Shown here in pieces: positions 30,654 to 38,631 of a stretch of 38,680 nucleotides of DNA. This stretch comes from Chloroflexota bacterium (GTDB lineage Bacteria > Chloroflexota > Dehalococcoidia > Dehalococcoidales > JACPPQ01). The DNA lies in NCBI GenBank assembly GCA_016190925.1, contig JACPPQ010000084.1:1-38680 (forward strand), in the 5' to 3' direction. The notes under the pieces were generated by a model that saw only the letters and a program-made list of their open reading frames with translations, was not told the origin of the DNA and searched no databases. Each line of letters opens with the position of its first letter. The stretch's first letter is position 1. The translations under genes and the position numbers were made by a program.

Positions 30654-31339
30654 GCGGGAATGCCCTCCTTTGAGCCATTGTTGCTTTCATTCCAGCACTT
30701 CTGATGTGCTGCCACCAGGCATACCAGAGCGTCGTCCGTGACGCGGGCTGCCAGGGGTATTGCCTCGATGATGCGGCTGCTCGACGTTTGTCGTTTCTTC
30801 ACCAGGAGAATAGCGGTGTTCATGATGGGTTCGCGGTGCAGAACGAAGGCTTCAACCGAATCCGTGAGCGGAAGACCCAGCCTGGCAAGCGTCTCACCAA
30901 AGCCGCGCCCCGTGTCTTGAGCAAGCTTAAGGGCATCATCTCGTTTTGCGGGCTCGGTTACATACTTGATAATGGCATTGAAAATCTGTCTGCTTAGCTC
31001 GGCCAGACGCATCCGTGACTGGGGAGTAAGATTGTTGTACCAGATGGCATTGTTAAAGTTTCTTGAAATCTGGCGGTGTAGCTCAACAGTATCCTCCAGC
31101 CCTATAGCGAGGTCCTTGATGCCGGCTTGTTTCTGGTTGGGACTCATGAATTTTTTTAAGTCTGCCCTGGAATAGCGCCGGTGGCCGCCCGGTGTTATGA
31201 AAGCCTTAAGCTTGCCTTCATCTGTCCACTGTCGGAGGGCCGCCTCACTCACCCCCAGAATGTGGCTGGCGTCACTTATACTAAGGAGAGGTTCCTGGCT
31301 CAATGAAACTCCAATCCGTGTCAAATTGGCTTCGAGCAA
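30650..31339 (-). CDS. MerR-like HTH regulator heading the ahb operon
   Basis: A 229-residue protein with an N-terminal MerR/excisionase-type winged HTH (about 18-68: LLSISDASHILGVSEAALRQWTDEGKLKAFITPGGHRRYSRADL in outline) and a helical C-terminal domain (about 75-215) with no metal-binding Cys cluster. The C-terminal part contains H87, W98, H167 and H212 and no family I can name; it may bind a small ligand such as heme or a tetrapyrrole. It overlaps ahbC (ATGA), so it is the first gene of the ahb transcript and probably regulates it. A CAGGTA-type motif lies about 80 bases before its start. Confidence 0.8.
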   Translation of the reverse strand: MLEANLTRIGVSLSQEPLLSISDASHILGVSEAALRQWTDEGKLKAFITPGGHRRYSRADLKKFMSPNQKQAGIKDLAIGLEDTVELHRQISRNFNNAIWYNNLTPQSRMRLAELSRQIFNAIIKYVTEPAKRDDALKLAQDTGRGFGETLARLGLPLTDSVEAFVLHREPIMNTAILLVKKRQTSSSRIIEAIPLAARVTDDALVCLVAAHQKCWNESNNGSKEGIPA

Positions 31340-31416
31340 ATTTGAGAAATCTATAAGAATCTGTAAAATTCTATGTAATTATAACTCATGCGGCCTCTCT
31401 AATCAACAGTATCCAT

Positions 31417-31452
31417 CATTTATACTACCTGCTAAATGAAAAATAAATGCTG
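31417..31452 (-). promoter_or_regulatory. CAGGTA-type motif before the heme-operon regulator
   Basis: On the minus strand CAGCATTT is followed 21 bases later by CAGGTAGT, within AGCAGGTAGTATAAATG. The AT-rich spacer and the AGCAGGTA core match the site at 18630-18660 closely. TATAAA just downstream of the core could be a -10 box. The start codon is about 80 bases on. Confidence 0.45.
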
Positions 31453-31524
31453 TGTTTTTCGGAAAATATGCTCTGTTTATCCCGGCCGGGCAGAACCCTA
31501 GGGGTGAAGGCTCTTCCCAAAAGT

Positions 31525-31557
31525 GAGGCTGCCCGAAAGTGCGAATCGGACAGCCTC
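31525..31557 (-). terminator. Terminator hairpin after trpB2, also a minimal copy of the TIR element
   Basis: GAGGCTGCCCGA (31525-31536) and TCGGACAGCCTC (31546-31557) pair over 12 positions with one mismatch and a 9-base loop. On the minus strand the stem is followed by ACTTTT. Its arms equal the ends of the ~120-bp element with the core deleted. Confidence 0.55.
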
Positions 31558-31594
31558 AAACAATAATCAATTCTGGTAGAGTATTTCTGCTGCT

Positions 31595-32962
31595 TTACGC
31601 TCCCGGCACCGCTGGCAACGAGGTGAGCGCCTCCTTTACCTTTTCCTCCGGATACTCGTAATCTTTCAGTTTCCCGGACAGGTATTCGTCGTAGGCCGAC
31701 AGGTCGAAATGCCCGTGCCCGCTCAAGCCGATGAGGATGGTCTTGGAATGGCCGGACTGGCGGCAGGCCAGGGCTTCATCGATGCCTACCTTGATAGCGT
31801 GGGCCGATTCCGGGGCGGGGAGAATACCCTCGCTACGGGCAAATCTCACCCCGGCCTCGAAGACCGGTACCTGTAGCTCTGCTCTGGCTTCTATCAAGCC
31901 CAGCTTGTAAAAGTGTGAGATGATGGGTGCCATCCCGTGATAGCGCAGTCCGCCGGCATGGACCGGCGGCGGGACAAAGGTATGCCCCAGGGTATGCATC
32001 TTGAGCAGAGGCGTCATGCCGGCCACGTCGCCGAAGTCGTAGGAATACGGCCCTTTGGTCAGGCTGGGACATGCCTGCGGCTCGACCGCGATGATGCGCA
32101 GGTTCTTCTTTTTGCCCTTGATTTTATCCCTCATGAAGGGCATTACCAGTCCACCGAAGTTGGAACCTCCGCCAATGCAGCCGACGATGATATCGGGGTA
32201 GGCGTCTGCCTTCTCCATCTGCTTCATCGCTTCCAGCCCCACAATGGTCTGGTGGAGCAGGACATGGTTGAGCACGCTGCCGAGGGAGTAATGAGTATTA
32301 TCGTGGGTAGCGGCGTCTTCCACTGCTTCGCTGATGGCAATCCCCAAACTGCCAGGGGAATCAGGGTCCTTTGCCAGGACATCCCGCCCCGCCTTGGTAT
32401 CGGTGCTCGGGCTGGGCACGCATTTTGCGCCCCAGGTCTCCATCATGATACGGCGGTAAGGCTTGCTCTGGAAGCTCGTCTTGACCATGTAGACCTTCAG
32501 CTCCAGCCCGAAGAGCATGCAGCCCATTGCCAGGGCGCTGCCCCACTGCCCCGCCCCGGTCTCGGTAGCCAGCCGCTTGACGCCCTCTGCCTTGTTGTAA
32601 TATGCCTGCGCCACGGCGGTATTCGGCTTGTGGCTCCCCGCAGGACTTGTTCCCTCGTATTTATAGTAAATCCTGGCCGGGGTGTCCAGCGCTTTTTCCA
32701 ACCCGTACGCCCGGTGCAGGTTGGTGGGCCTCCACATGCGGTAAATGGCCTGTATCTGCTCCGGGATTTCAATGTTACGCTCCGGGCTGAACTCCTGCAT
32801 GATGAGCGCCATCGGGAACAGCCGTTTCAGGTCGTCAGGGGTAACAGGCTTTCCGGTGCCCGGATGCAGCACCGGCGGCAGGGGCTCCGGCAGGTCGGGC
32901 AGAATGTTATACCAGGAAGTGGGCATCTCTTTTTCGGTGAGCATAATCTTGGTTACGTCCAT
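31595..32962 (-). CDS. TrpB2-type tryptophan synthase beta chain-like protein
   Basis: A 455-residue PLP enzyme of the long TrpB2 class. The PLP lysine is K112 in [12 protein letters not shown]. Further marks are [16 protein letters not shown], the phosphate-binding [13 protein letters not shown] and [13 protein letters not shown]. TrpB2 proteins make tryptophan from indole and serine and often lack a partner alpha chain; no trpA or other trp gene is near. GAGGAGGACTAA precedes the ATG. It is a single-gene unit with a hairpin after it. No T-box or trp leader was seen upstream. Confidence 0.93.
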   Translation of the reverse strand: MDVTKIMLTEKEMPTSWYNILPDLPEPLPPVLHPGTGKPVTPDDLKRLFPMALIMQEFSPERNIEIPEQIQAIYRMWRPTNLHRAYGLEKALDTPARIYYKYEGTSPAGSHKPNTAVAQAYYNKAEGVKRLATETGAGQWGSALAMGCMLFGLELKVYMVKTSFQSKPYRRIMMETWGAKCVPSPSTDTKAGRDVLAKDPDSPGSLGIAISEAVEDAATHDNTHYSLGSVLNHVLLHQTIVGLEAMKQMEKADAYPDIIVGCIGGGSNFGGLVMPFMRDKIKGKKKNLRIIAVEPQACPSLTKGPYSYDFGDVAGMTPLLKMHTLGHTFVPPPVHAGGLRYHGMAPIISHFYKLGLIEARAELQVPVFEAGVRFARSEGILPAPESAHAIKVGIDEALACRQSGHSKTILIGLSGHGHFDLSAYDEYLSGKLKDYEYPEEKVKEALTSLPAVPGA

Positions 32963-33192
32963 TTAGTCCTCCTCATGTTTCCTTGTGTTGGCGAAAACTC
33001 TAGCACCATGATGCGGTTTTGTCAATATGGGAGGTGTGCCCGGGAAAGCATGAATTACGCGAATTTCCACCATTAATTACGTAGGCTTACGAATATCCAA
33101 TTAAAGAAAGGGCGATTATCCTTAATAATATGTCCTTCGTTAAATTCTCAAGAGTTCAAAAAGCGTGTGAAGGTAGTTTACAGGAGGCCAAA

Positions 33193-33705
33193 ATGGCTAT
33201 CAAGCTGCATTCCAAAAACCGGTCAGTGCTTTCCGGTATCATAGCTATTTCCATTATCATCCTGTTCGTAAGCGGGTGTACGTCAAGGCCGGCGCTACCT
33301 GAACCGGCCGGCGGGGATTTGTATAATTACATAACCTCCACAGCAAAATATACGGAGTGGAAAATGTGGCCTGGCAAGCAGGCGCTTTATCCCGGCACGG
33401 AACCTCACGGTATGCTCCTCACTACCTACGTGACTGACGGAGCTTTCTCAGCAATTACCGGCAAAATAGGCAACATTCCCGAAGGCGGAATAATTGTCAA
33501 AGAGAATTACATGCCTGACCGGACACTGGCTGCGATTACCGTCATGTACAAAGTAAAAGGTTACGATTCAGCCAATAACGATTGGTTCTGGTTGAAATAT
33601 GCCCCGGACGGCACAATCGATGTTCAAGGCAAGGTACAGATGTGCATTGATTGTCACGGGCAGCAGAAAGCTAACGATTATATCTGGACATCCGGTCTAA
33701 AGTAA
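33193..33705 (+). CDS. Cytochrome P460-like lipoprotein with one CXXCH
   Basis: The 170-residue protein starts at ATG 33193 after CAGGAGGCCAAA. A lipoprotein signal ends at ILFVSGC. The mature part looks like the cytochrome P460 family: YKVKGYDSANNDWFWLKYAPDG, then KVQMCIDCHGQ and DYIWTS near the end. P460 proteins carry one c-type heme and include hydroxylamine- or NO-converting enzymes, but many members have unknown function. A Lys crosslink to the heme cannot be judged from sequence alone. The 230 bases before it show no clear promoter. It stands alone, convergent with surE. Confidence 0.78.
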   Translation: MAIKLHSKNRSVLSGIIAISIIILFVSGCTSRPALPEPAGGDLYNYITSTAKYTEWKMWPGKQALYPGTEPHGMLLTTYVTDGAFSAITGKIGNIPEGGIIVKENYMPDRTLAAITVMYKVKGYDSANNDWFWLKYAPDGTIDVQGKVQMCIDCHGQQKANDYIWTSGLK

Positions 33706-33760
33706 GCTGAAAACAAGCTCGGTATACTCGGACCGCATCCTTGCGCATAAGGAACTCACT

Positions 33761-34564
33761 TTACCCGGGTGCCTCCTGCTTGCTGCTTTTCTGAATCCCC
33801 TGTAGCAGGTCGGCGCACATACTCTCCAGCACAGTGAATGAAGTCTTACTGTGCGACTCAAACTGCAGGGGGGTGATGGAAATGTAGCCCTGGTCTATGG
33901 CCCACATATCGGTACCCTTTTCGGTGATAACGTTCTGCTTCTGGCGTACCAGCCAGTAATGCTTCCACTTGCTGTGGGTTCCTTCTTCGGCGGTATCTAT
34001 GTGGCTATAGTGCGCCAGTCTTGTAATCCTGGCGCCTTTGACTTCTTCCAGGGGCATGGTGGGCAGATTGACATTAAGGAACAGCTTCGATTGCACCGGG
34101 CGGGACAGGGTTGCTCTGGCAAGCAGGGCGGCTACCCTGGCGGCCCCTTCGAGAAGGTGGCCGTTCTCCCCCGCCTCTTTCGAGATGGCTAAAGCGGGGA
34201 AACCCCTGAGGTAGCCCTGCAGAGCGCCGCTTACCGTCCCCGATATGAGCACATCATCACCCAGGTTCAGCCCGTCGTTGATGCCGGAGACCACCATATC
34301 CACCTTGCCCTCGACCAGTTTGCTGAGGGCCAGTATGACGCTGTCAGCCGGGGTTCCCTGCACGGAAAAGGTTTCCACTCCGGGGAGCAACGGCCTCACG
34401 CTCTGCACCCTGAGGGGCTGGCGCAGGCTCACCGCGGTGCCGATGGCGCTCTGCTCCCTGTCAGGGGCTACTACTACCACCTGGGCGACCTTTTGCAGCT
34501 CTTTGACCAGGGTCCACAACCCTTCAGCGAATACACCATCGTCATTCGTTACCAGTATTTTCAA
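33761..34564 (-). CDS. surE: SurE 5'/3'-nucleotidase
   Basis: A 267-residue SurE-family phosphatase acting on nucleoside monophosphates, with the metal-binding N-terminal LKILVTNDDGV, APDREQSAIG, and VVSGINDGLNLGDDVLISGTVSGA. The start is taken at TTG 34564 because AAGGAG lies 9 bases before it and the protein then begins at the conserved MKILVTNDDG. The longer frame to 34633 adds 23 residues foreign to the family. Confidence 0.93.
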   Translation of the reverse strand: MKILVTNDDGVFAEGLWTLVKELQKVAQVVVVAPDREQSAIGTAVSLRQPLRVQSVRPLLPGVETFSVQGTPADSVILALSKLVEGKVDMVVSGINDGLNLGDDVLISGTVSGALQGYLRGFPALAISKEAGENGHLLEGAARVAALLARATLSRPVQSKLFLNVNLPTMPLEEVKGARITRLAHYSHIDTAEEGTHSKWKHYWLVRQKQNVITEKGTDMWAIDQGYISITPLQFESHSKTSFTVLESMCADLLQGIQKSSKQEAPG

Positions 34565-34637
34565 TCGAACTTGCTCCTTGCAGCCATCTGACAAAAGTTT
34601 ATCATGGCAGAGCTCGAGACAGCAAACGAACATGAAA

Positions 34638-34705
34638 AGCTATCAGCGGTCAGCAATCAGCAGTCAGCTTCGGGCGGGTATAGAAAGAACTGAAAGCTGA
34701 TAGCT
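34638..34705. repeat. Inverted repeat AGCTATCAGC / GCTGATAGCT
   Basis: Exact 10-base arms at 34638-34647 and 34696-34705 enclose GGTCAGCAATCAGCAGTCAGC. The GAAAGCTGATAGCT arm also appears near 19387. It is low-complexity repeat DNA between surE and the receiver gene. Confidence 0.45.
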
Positions 34706-34710
34706 CTAGA

Positions 34711-34741
34711 TTGGATTATTTTCTCGCACCTGTATTATAAT
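34711..34741 (+). promoter_or_regulatory. Candidate sigma-70 promoter for the receiver genes
   Basis: TTGGAT (34711-34716) is followed 16 bases later by TATTAT (34733-34738), with an overlapping TATAAT at 34736-34741. A short leader of under 20 bases would follow before the ATG at 34759. Confidence 0.4.
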
Positions 34742-34758
34742 CTGTCTTGGATGGCGAG

Positions 34759-35160
34759 ATGAAAGAGAAGCTTCTGGCTGTGGATGATGACCCCGATATC
34801 CTGGAAGCGCTGACCATGATTCTCGATTCGCAGGGCTACAGCGTTGTTACCGCCCGGGACGGGATGGGAGCTCTCGACAGGCTAAAATCTGAAAAGCCCG
34901 ACCTGATGATTCTCGACCTGATGATGCCGAAGATGGACGGGTTTACCGTAATCAGGAAGCTCCAGGCGCCGGAGTGGAAGGACCACGGGCATATCCCCGT
35001 CCTTATCCTCACCTCGATAAGGGAAGATGCCAGCAGGCGTCGCTACGAGCTGGAAACAGGCAAAGAACTCGGAGTGAATGACTACATAGAGAAGCCCTTC
35101 TTGCCTGACATATTGGTGGCAAGAGTGGAGAAAGCCCTCGAAAGCCGGAAGAAGGTCTAG
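34759..35160 (+). CDS. Stand-alone response-regulator receiver (CheY-like)
   Basis: A single receiver domain of 133 residues from ATG 34759 (a TTG four codons earlier is also possible; neither has a strong ribosome site). It has the acidic cluster VDDDPD, the phosphoacceptor Asp in LMILDLMMPKMDGF and the conserved Lys in DYIEKPF. There is no output domain. It is followed 43 bases later by a second receiver gene. No kinase is adjacent, so its partner is unknown. Confidence 0.88.
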   Translation: MKEKLLAVDDDPDILEALTMILDSQGYSVVTARDGMGALDRLKSEKPDLMILDLMMPKMDGFTVIRKLQAPEWKDHGHIPVLILTSIREDASRRRYELETGKELGVNDYIEKPFLPDILVARVEKALESRKKV

Positions 35161-35203
35161 GCGCGCGGCCCTCAAATACACATTTAAGGAGGCGTCAGAA
35201 AAA

Positions 35204-35602
35204 ATGAACAGAAGAGCCAGGATCCTGCTTATCGACGATGACCGCAGTTTCGTAGAGGCCACCAAGACAGTCCTGGAAAGCCAGCCCTATGACATATTTG
35301 TGGCCTATGACGGGGATGAGGGCCTGCGCAAGGCGCGTGAGGTAACACCCGATTTGATTCTCCTGGATGTAATCATGCCGGTGAAAGACGGTTTTGCGGC
35401 CGCTGAGCAGCTCAAGAAAGACCCCAGGCTGGCGAGTATTCCAACCTTGATGCTCACCAGCTTCGCTTCCCAGCGTGCCGGAACGGGCATACCAGCGGGG
35501 CGGGGCCTGTCACTCGAAGCTGAGGACTATATCGATAAGCCGGTAAGCCCGCAAGACCTTCTTTCGACGGTGGCCAGGTACCTCAAAAAGGCAGGATTTT
35601 AG
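35204..35602 (+). CDS. Second stand-alone receiver-domain protein
   Basis: A 132-residue receiver with IDDDRS, the phosphoacceptor Asp in LILLDVIMPVKDGF and Lys in DYIDKPV. An insert of about 14 residues (SQRAGTGIPAGRGLSL) lies between beta-4 and alpha-4, a pattern also seen in some archaeal-type and DNA-damage-linked receivers. TAAGGAGGCG stands before the ATG. It is likely cotranscribed with the receiver upstream. Confidence 0.88.
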   Translation: MNRRARILLIDDDRSFVEATKTVLESQPYDIFVAYDGDEGLRKAREVTPDLILLDVIMPVKDGFAAAEQLKKDPRLASIPTLMLTSFASQRAGTGIPAGRGLSLEAEDYIDKPVSPQDLLSTVARYLKKAGF

Positions 35603-35708
35603 TTTCGCCTTTGTTTTTCAGGTTAGCTTCTTTCTGACATAATCTATTTCCCATGGATTCCTCCCCAACGCTGACTATGAACCGGAGCAACGAAAGGAGA
35701 AGACTTCT

Positions 35709-36584
35709 ATGAGCTTGAAACCGCTATTCGCGGCGGGAAAGTTTGTTATTACTGCCGAGTGCGGTCCTTTGAAGGGCACCGATACCACCGAGATAGTGGA
35801 AATTGCCGAACTGCTGCGGGGAAGGGTGGATGCCGCCAATGTCACAGACCAGCAAAGCTCGGTGATGAGGCTGGGTTCACTGGCTGTCTCTCATATTCTC
35901 AAGGAAAAGGGGCTCGACCCGGTGTTCCAGGTCACCTGCCGCGACAGGAACCGGCTGGCGCTGCAATCCGACCTCCTGAGCGCCTGGGTGCTGGGAATAG
36001 AGAACGTCCTGGCCATCACCGGGGACCTGCCTGTTCTCGGTGACCATCCGCAGGCGAAACCGGTCTATGATTTGGACTCGGTGCAGCTTTTGTGGGCTAT
36101 TCAGAAGCTCAACGAAGGCCGTGACATCGTGGGAAACGAGTTAAAGGGCAAACCGGACTTCTTCCCGGGGGCGGTGGTCAAACCCATATCCAACACCGAG
36201 GCTTCCATGGAATTGCAACTCATCAAGATGGAGAAAAAGGTCAAAGCCGGGGCCAAGTTCTTCCAGACCCAGGCGGTCTACGAGCCGGATGTCTTTGCGA
36301 AGTTTATGAAACGGGCGATGCAGTTCGGCGTTCCCGTCCTGGCCGGCGTCATCCCTTTGAAGTCCGCCGGTATGGCGCGATTCATGAACAAGAACGTTGC
36401 CGGGGTACATGTGCCCGAAGATATGATAAAGAAAATGAGTGATGCGCAGGACAAAACGAAGACAGGCATGGAAATCGCTGCCAGCTTGATTAAAGACTTC
36501 AAAGGCATCGGCCAGGGAGTGCATCTCATGGCCATCGGCTGGGAGAAGAAGGTGCCGGCAATACTGGACATGGCTGGACTGTAG
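35709..36584 (+). CDS. Methylenetetrahydrofolate reductase-like protein (MetF family)
   Basis: A 291-residue TIM-barrel protein with ITAECGPLKGTD at the start, DQQSSVMRLGSLA, FQVTCRDRNRLALQSDLLSAW, the conserved ITGDLP motif and AKFFQTQAVYEPD. The family reduces 5,10-methylene- to 5-methyl-tetrahydrofolate. In anaerobes it also serves the methyl branch of the Wood-Ljungdahl pathway, often with a MetV or Rnf/Hdr-type partner, none of which is in view. GAAAGGAGAAGACTTCT precedes the ATG. It stands as a single gene between the receivers and queA. Confidence 0.88.
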   Translation: MSLKPLFAAGKFVITAECGPLKGTDTTEIVEIAELLRGRVDAANVTDQQSSVMRLGSLAVSHILKEKGLDPVFQVTCRDRNRLALQSDLLSAWVLGIENVLAITGDLPVLGDHPQAKPVYDLDSVQLLWAIQKLNEGRDIVGNELKGKPDFFPGAVVKPISNTEASMELQLIKMEKKVKAGAKFFQTQAVYEPDVFAKFMKRAMQFGVPVLAGVIPLKSAGMARFMNKNVAGVHVPEDMIKKMSDAQDKTKTGMEIAASLIKDFKGIGQGVHLMAIGWEKKVPAILDMAGL

Positions 36585-36620
36585 TCCTGGTTCAAAATTG
36601 CCACTATCATGTCATTGCGG

Positions 36621-36741
36621 GAGGGTGTCTGAAAATGTCATTCTGAAGGAGCAACGCGACTGAAGAATCCGTTTATCCATACGTAAAACACGGATTCTTC
36701 TCTGCGCTCAGAATGACAATTCGCTGTTTTCGGACAGCCTC
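36621..36741. repeat. ~120-bp element with 15-bp terminal inverted repeats, copy C
   Basis: Ends GAGGGTGTCTGAAAA (36621-36635) and TTTTCGGACAGCCTC (36727-36741) match copies A and B, but the core is different. It is itself a long inverted repeat (TGTCATTCTGA...TCAGAATGACA, GAAGAATCCG...CGGATTCTTC). The gap between metF and queA is filled mainly by this element. Confidence 0.65.
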
Positions 36742-36852
36742 GAAGCAATCCGTCTCTCGCTATGGCGATTATAGAATTTGTCTTGTAATTCTGTATATTC
36801 GTTCTGCGCTGGTTCGGTGGGTGTATAATAATGACGAGACAATGAGGCAAAT

Positions 36853-37887
36853 GTGGTGAGGACCAGCGATTTTGATTATTCTCTCCCCCCTGAGCTTATC
36901 GCTCAAACCCCCCTGGAGCACAGAGACCGGTCGCGGCTCATGGTACTGGAGCGCAGCAATGGCTCGATAGCGCACCACAGGTTCCGTGATGTTATCGAAT
37001 ACCTGCATGCCGGGGATGTCCTGGTGTTCAACGATAGCCGCGTCATCCCCGCTCGATTGAATGGGAGAAAGGTCGATAGCGGCGGAAAGGTGGAGTTCCT
37101 CCTCCTGCGCAGGCTCGAGGCCAATCTCTGGGAAGCCCTGGCTAAGCCCGGCAGGCGGGTGAATATTGGCACCCGGGTACGCCTGACCAACGGTTCCTGT
37201 GAAGTTGAAGTTTTAGGGGAGATAATTGAAGTTGGCGCCGGCGGCACGAGAGTGGTCAGGTTCTCCGATGATACCCTGCTGCCGAAACTGGGTGAGGTGC
37301 CTCTGCCTCCGTACATCCATACCCCTCTCAGCGACAAGGAACGATACCAGACGGTTTATAGCCGCGAAGAAGGCAGTGCGGCTGCGCCGACGGCAGGCCT
37401 TCATTTCACTCCCGCTCTCCTCTCTGACCTTGAGCAAAAGGGTGTGCGTTGCCTGTTTGTCACCCTGCACATAGGGCTGGATACCTTCCTGCCCGTTCAT
37501 GAAGAAGACCCCTGCAAACATATCATCCACCGGGAGTACGGCATTGTCTCTTCGGATGTTGCCACCCAGCTTTCACAGGCCAAAATCGAGGGGCGGAGGG
37601 TTATCTGCGTGGGCACTACCTCTGTCAGGCTCCTGGAACATGCTGCCAGGGATTGTGACTCTGCTAATCTAAAGCAGTTTGGGGGTTGGGTGGACACGTT
37701 TATCCTGCCGGGACACCGCTTCCGCATGGTGGATGCCATGCTGACCAACTTTCATCTCCCCCGCTCCACCCTTCTGATGCTTGTTACCGCTTTTACGGGA
37801 AACGACCTTATCAAGCGGGCGTATAGCGAGGCGATTTCATCCCGCTACCGCTTCTACAGCTTCGGCGATGCGATGCTGATTGTGTAG
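36853..37887 (+). CDS. queA: S-adenosylmethionine:tRNA ribosyltransferase-isomerase
   Basis: QueA transfers the ribosyl group of SAM to preQ1-modified tRNA, making epoxyqueuosine. The 344-residue protein has FDYSLPPELIAQTPLEHRDRSRLMVL, VLVFNDSRVIPARL, PTAGLHFTPALL, VTLHIGLDTFLPV and GHRFRMVDAMLTNFHLPRSTLLMLV, all typical of the family. The start is a GTG after GAGG; an adjacent second GTG is also possible. It is convergent with the DUF2284 gene, 7 bases apart. Confidence 0.96.
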   Translation: MVRTSDFDYSLPPELIAQTPLEHRDRSRLMVLERSNGSIAHHRFRDVIEYLHAGDVLVFNDSRVIPARLNGRKVDSGGKVEFLLLRRLEANLWEALAKPGRRVNIGTRVRLTNGSCEVEVLGEIIEVGAGGTRVVRFSDDTLLPKLGEVPLPPYIHTPLSDKERYQTVYSREEGSAAAPTAGLHFTPALLSDLEQKGVRCLFVTLHIGLDTFLPVHEEDPCKHIIHREYGIVSSDVATQLSQAKIEGRRVICVGTTSVRLLEHAARDCDSANLKQFGGWVDTFILPGHRFRMVDAMLTNFHLPRSTLLMLVTAFTGNDLIKRAYSEAISSRYRFYSFGDAMLIV

Positions 37888-37894
37888 TACATCG

Positions 37895-38428
37895 TCAATA
37901 TAGCACGCACCCGGTCCAGGTGATTTTGTCCGGGTAGAACTGGTTGTCCAGTCCGAGTTTTCTCAGGAGGGAAAGGACGTTGATTCCCGCTGCCTCCATT
38001 GATGTCCTGGCCTTATCCGGATGGGCACACGGCTCCTGGCGCGTGGCCTTGCAGGGCTCACACAATGAGCAACTGCCGCCTATCAAGCCCCACGCCGCCC
38101 TCTCTCCTTTTAAGAACTCCTCCATCTGGAGAATCTTGTGGTGAAACTCCACCTTTACCTGTGTCACTGCTTTGCGGTTGTTGGCCACGTCCACCGGCTT
38201 CGAGTACTGGAGCAGAATGCCGCGTTTGAATCCGCCCAGCCTCGTTTTCATTTCCTCGATTGTCCCCACTTCGGGCGGGCACATATGGTTTTTGCCGTAG
38301 CACCCGCACCTGTTATCGATACAGAACCCCCTTATCGCTTCCTGCGGGACAAGTAACGCGGGGTCGAGGTCACGGCAGGTCTCGATTCCTATTTGGCTGG
38401 CAAACTTTGATATAGTAGATATTTCCAT
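37895..38428 (-). CDS. DUF2284-type Cys-rich metal-binding protein
   Basis: A 177-residue protein with Cys clusters expected of DUF2284: CIDNRCGCYGKNHMCPP in the N-terminal third and GSCSLCEPCKATRQEPCAHPDKARTSMEAAGI in the C-terminal half, ending TGCVLY. These Cys probably hold iron-sulfur or zinc; the molecular role is unknown. The ATG at 38428 has GAGGTG 10 bases upstream. A TTG three codons earlier lies too close to that site. It is the last gene before the window end. Confidence 0.82.
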   Translation of the reverse strand: MEISTISKFASQIGIETCRDLDPALLVPQEAIRGFCIDNRCGCYGKNHMCPPEVGTIEEMKTRLGGFKRGILLQYSKPVDVANNRKAVTQVKVEFHHKILQMEEFLKGERAAWGLIGGSCSLCEPCKATRQEPCAHPDKARTSMEAAGINVLSLLRKLGLDNQFYPDKITWTGCVLY

Positions 38429-38631
38429 CGGCAGCAAACACCTCGATTCCTATGAGTATATTCTATCATAAACAGCGGATATTTACGGTTCAGATTGCAA
38501 ATGTAAATCGCAGCCATTTAGTGGTGCTTGCCCGCCGAAGCCTCTACGCGCAGGCAGGAGCCTGTCGAACCGCTTAAGAAAAAGCATTCCTCACTCCCCA
38601 TTTCGAAGCTTGATACGGACTTCGATGTGAA

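Noticed and set aside
31937-33076. Plus-strand frame of 379 codons
   Set aside because: It is antisense to trpB2, which has all PLP motifs.
32963-33130. T-box or trp leader upstream of trpB2
   Set aside because: No specifier stem, T-box consensus or terminator/antiterminator pair was seen; only a plain ribosome site.
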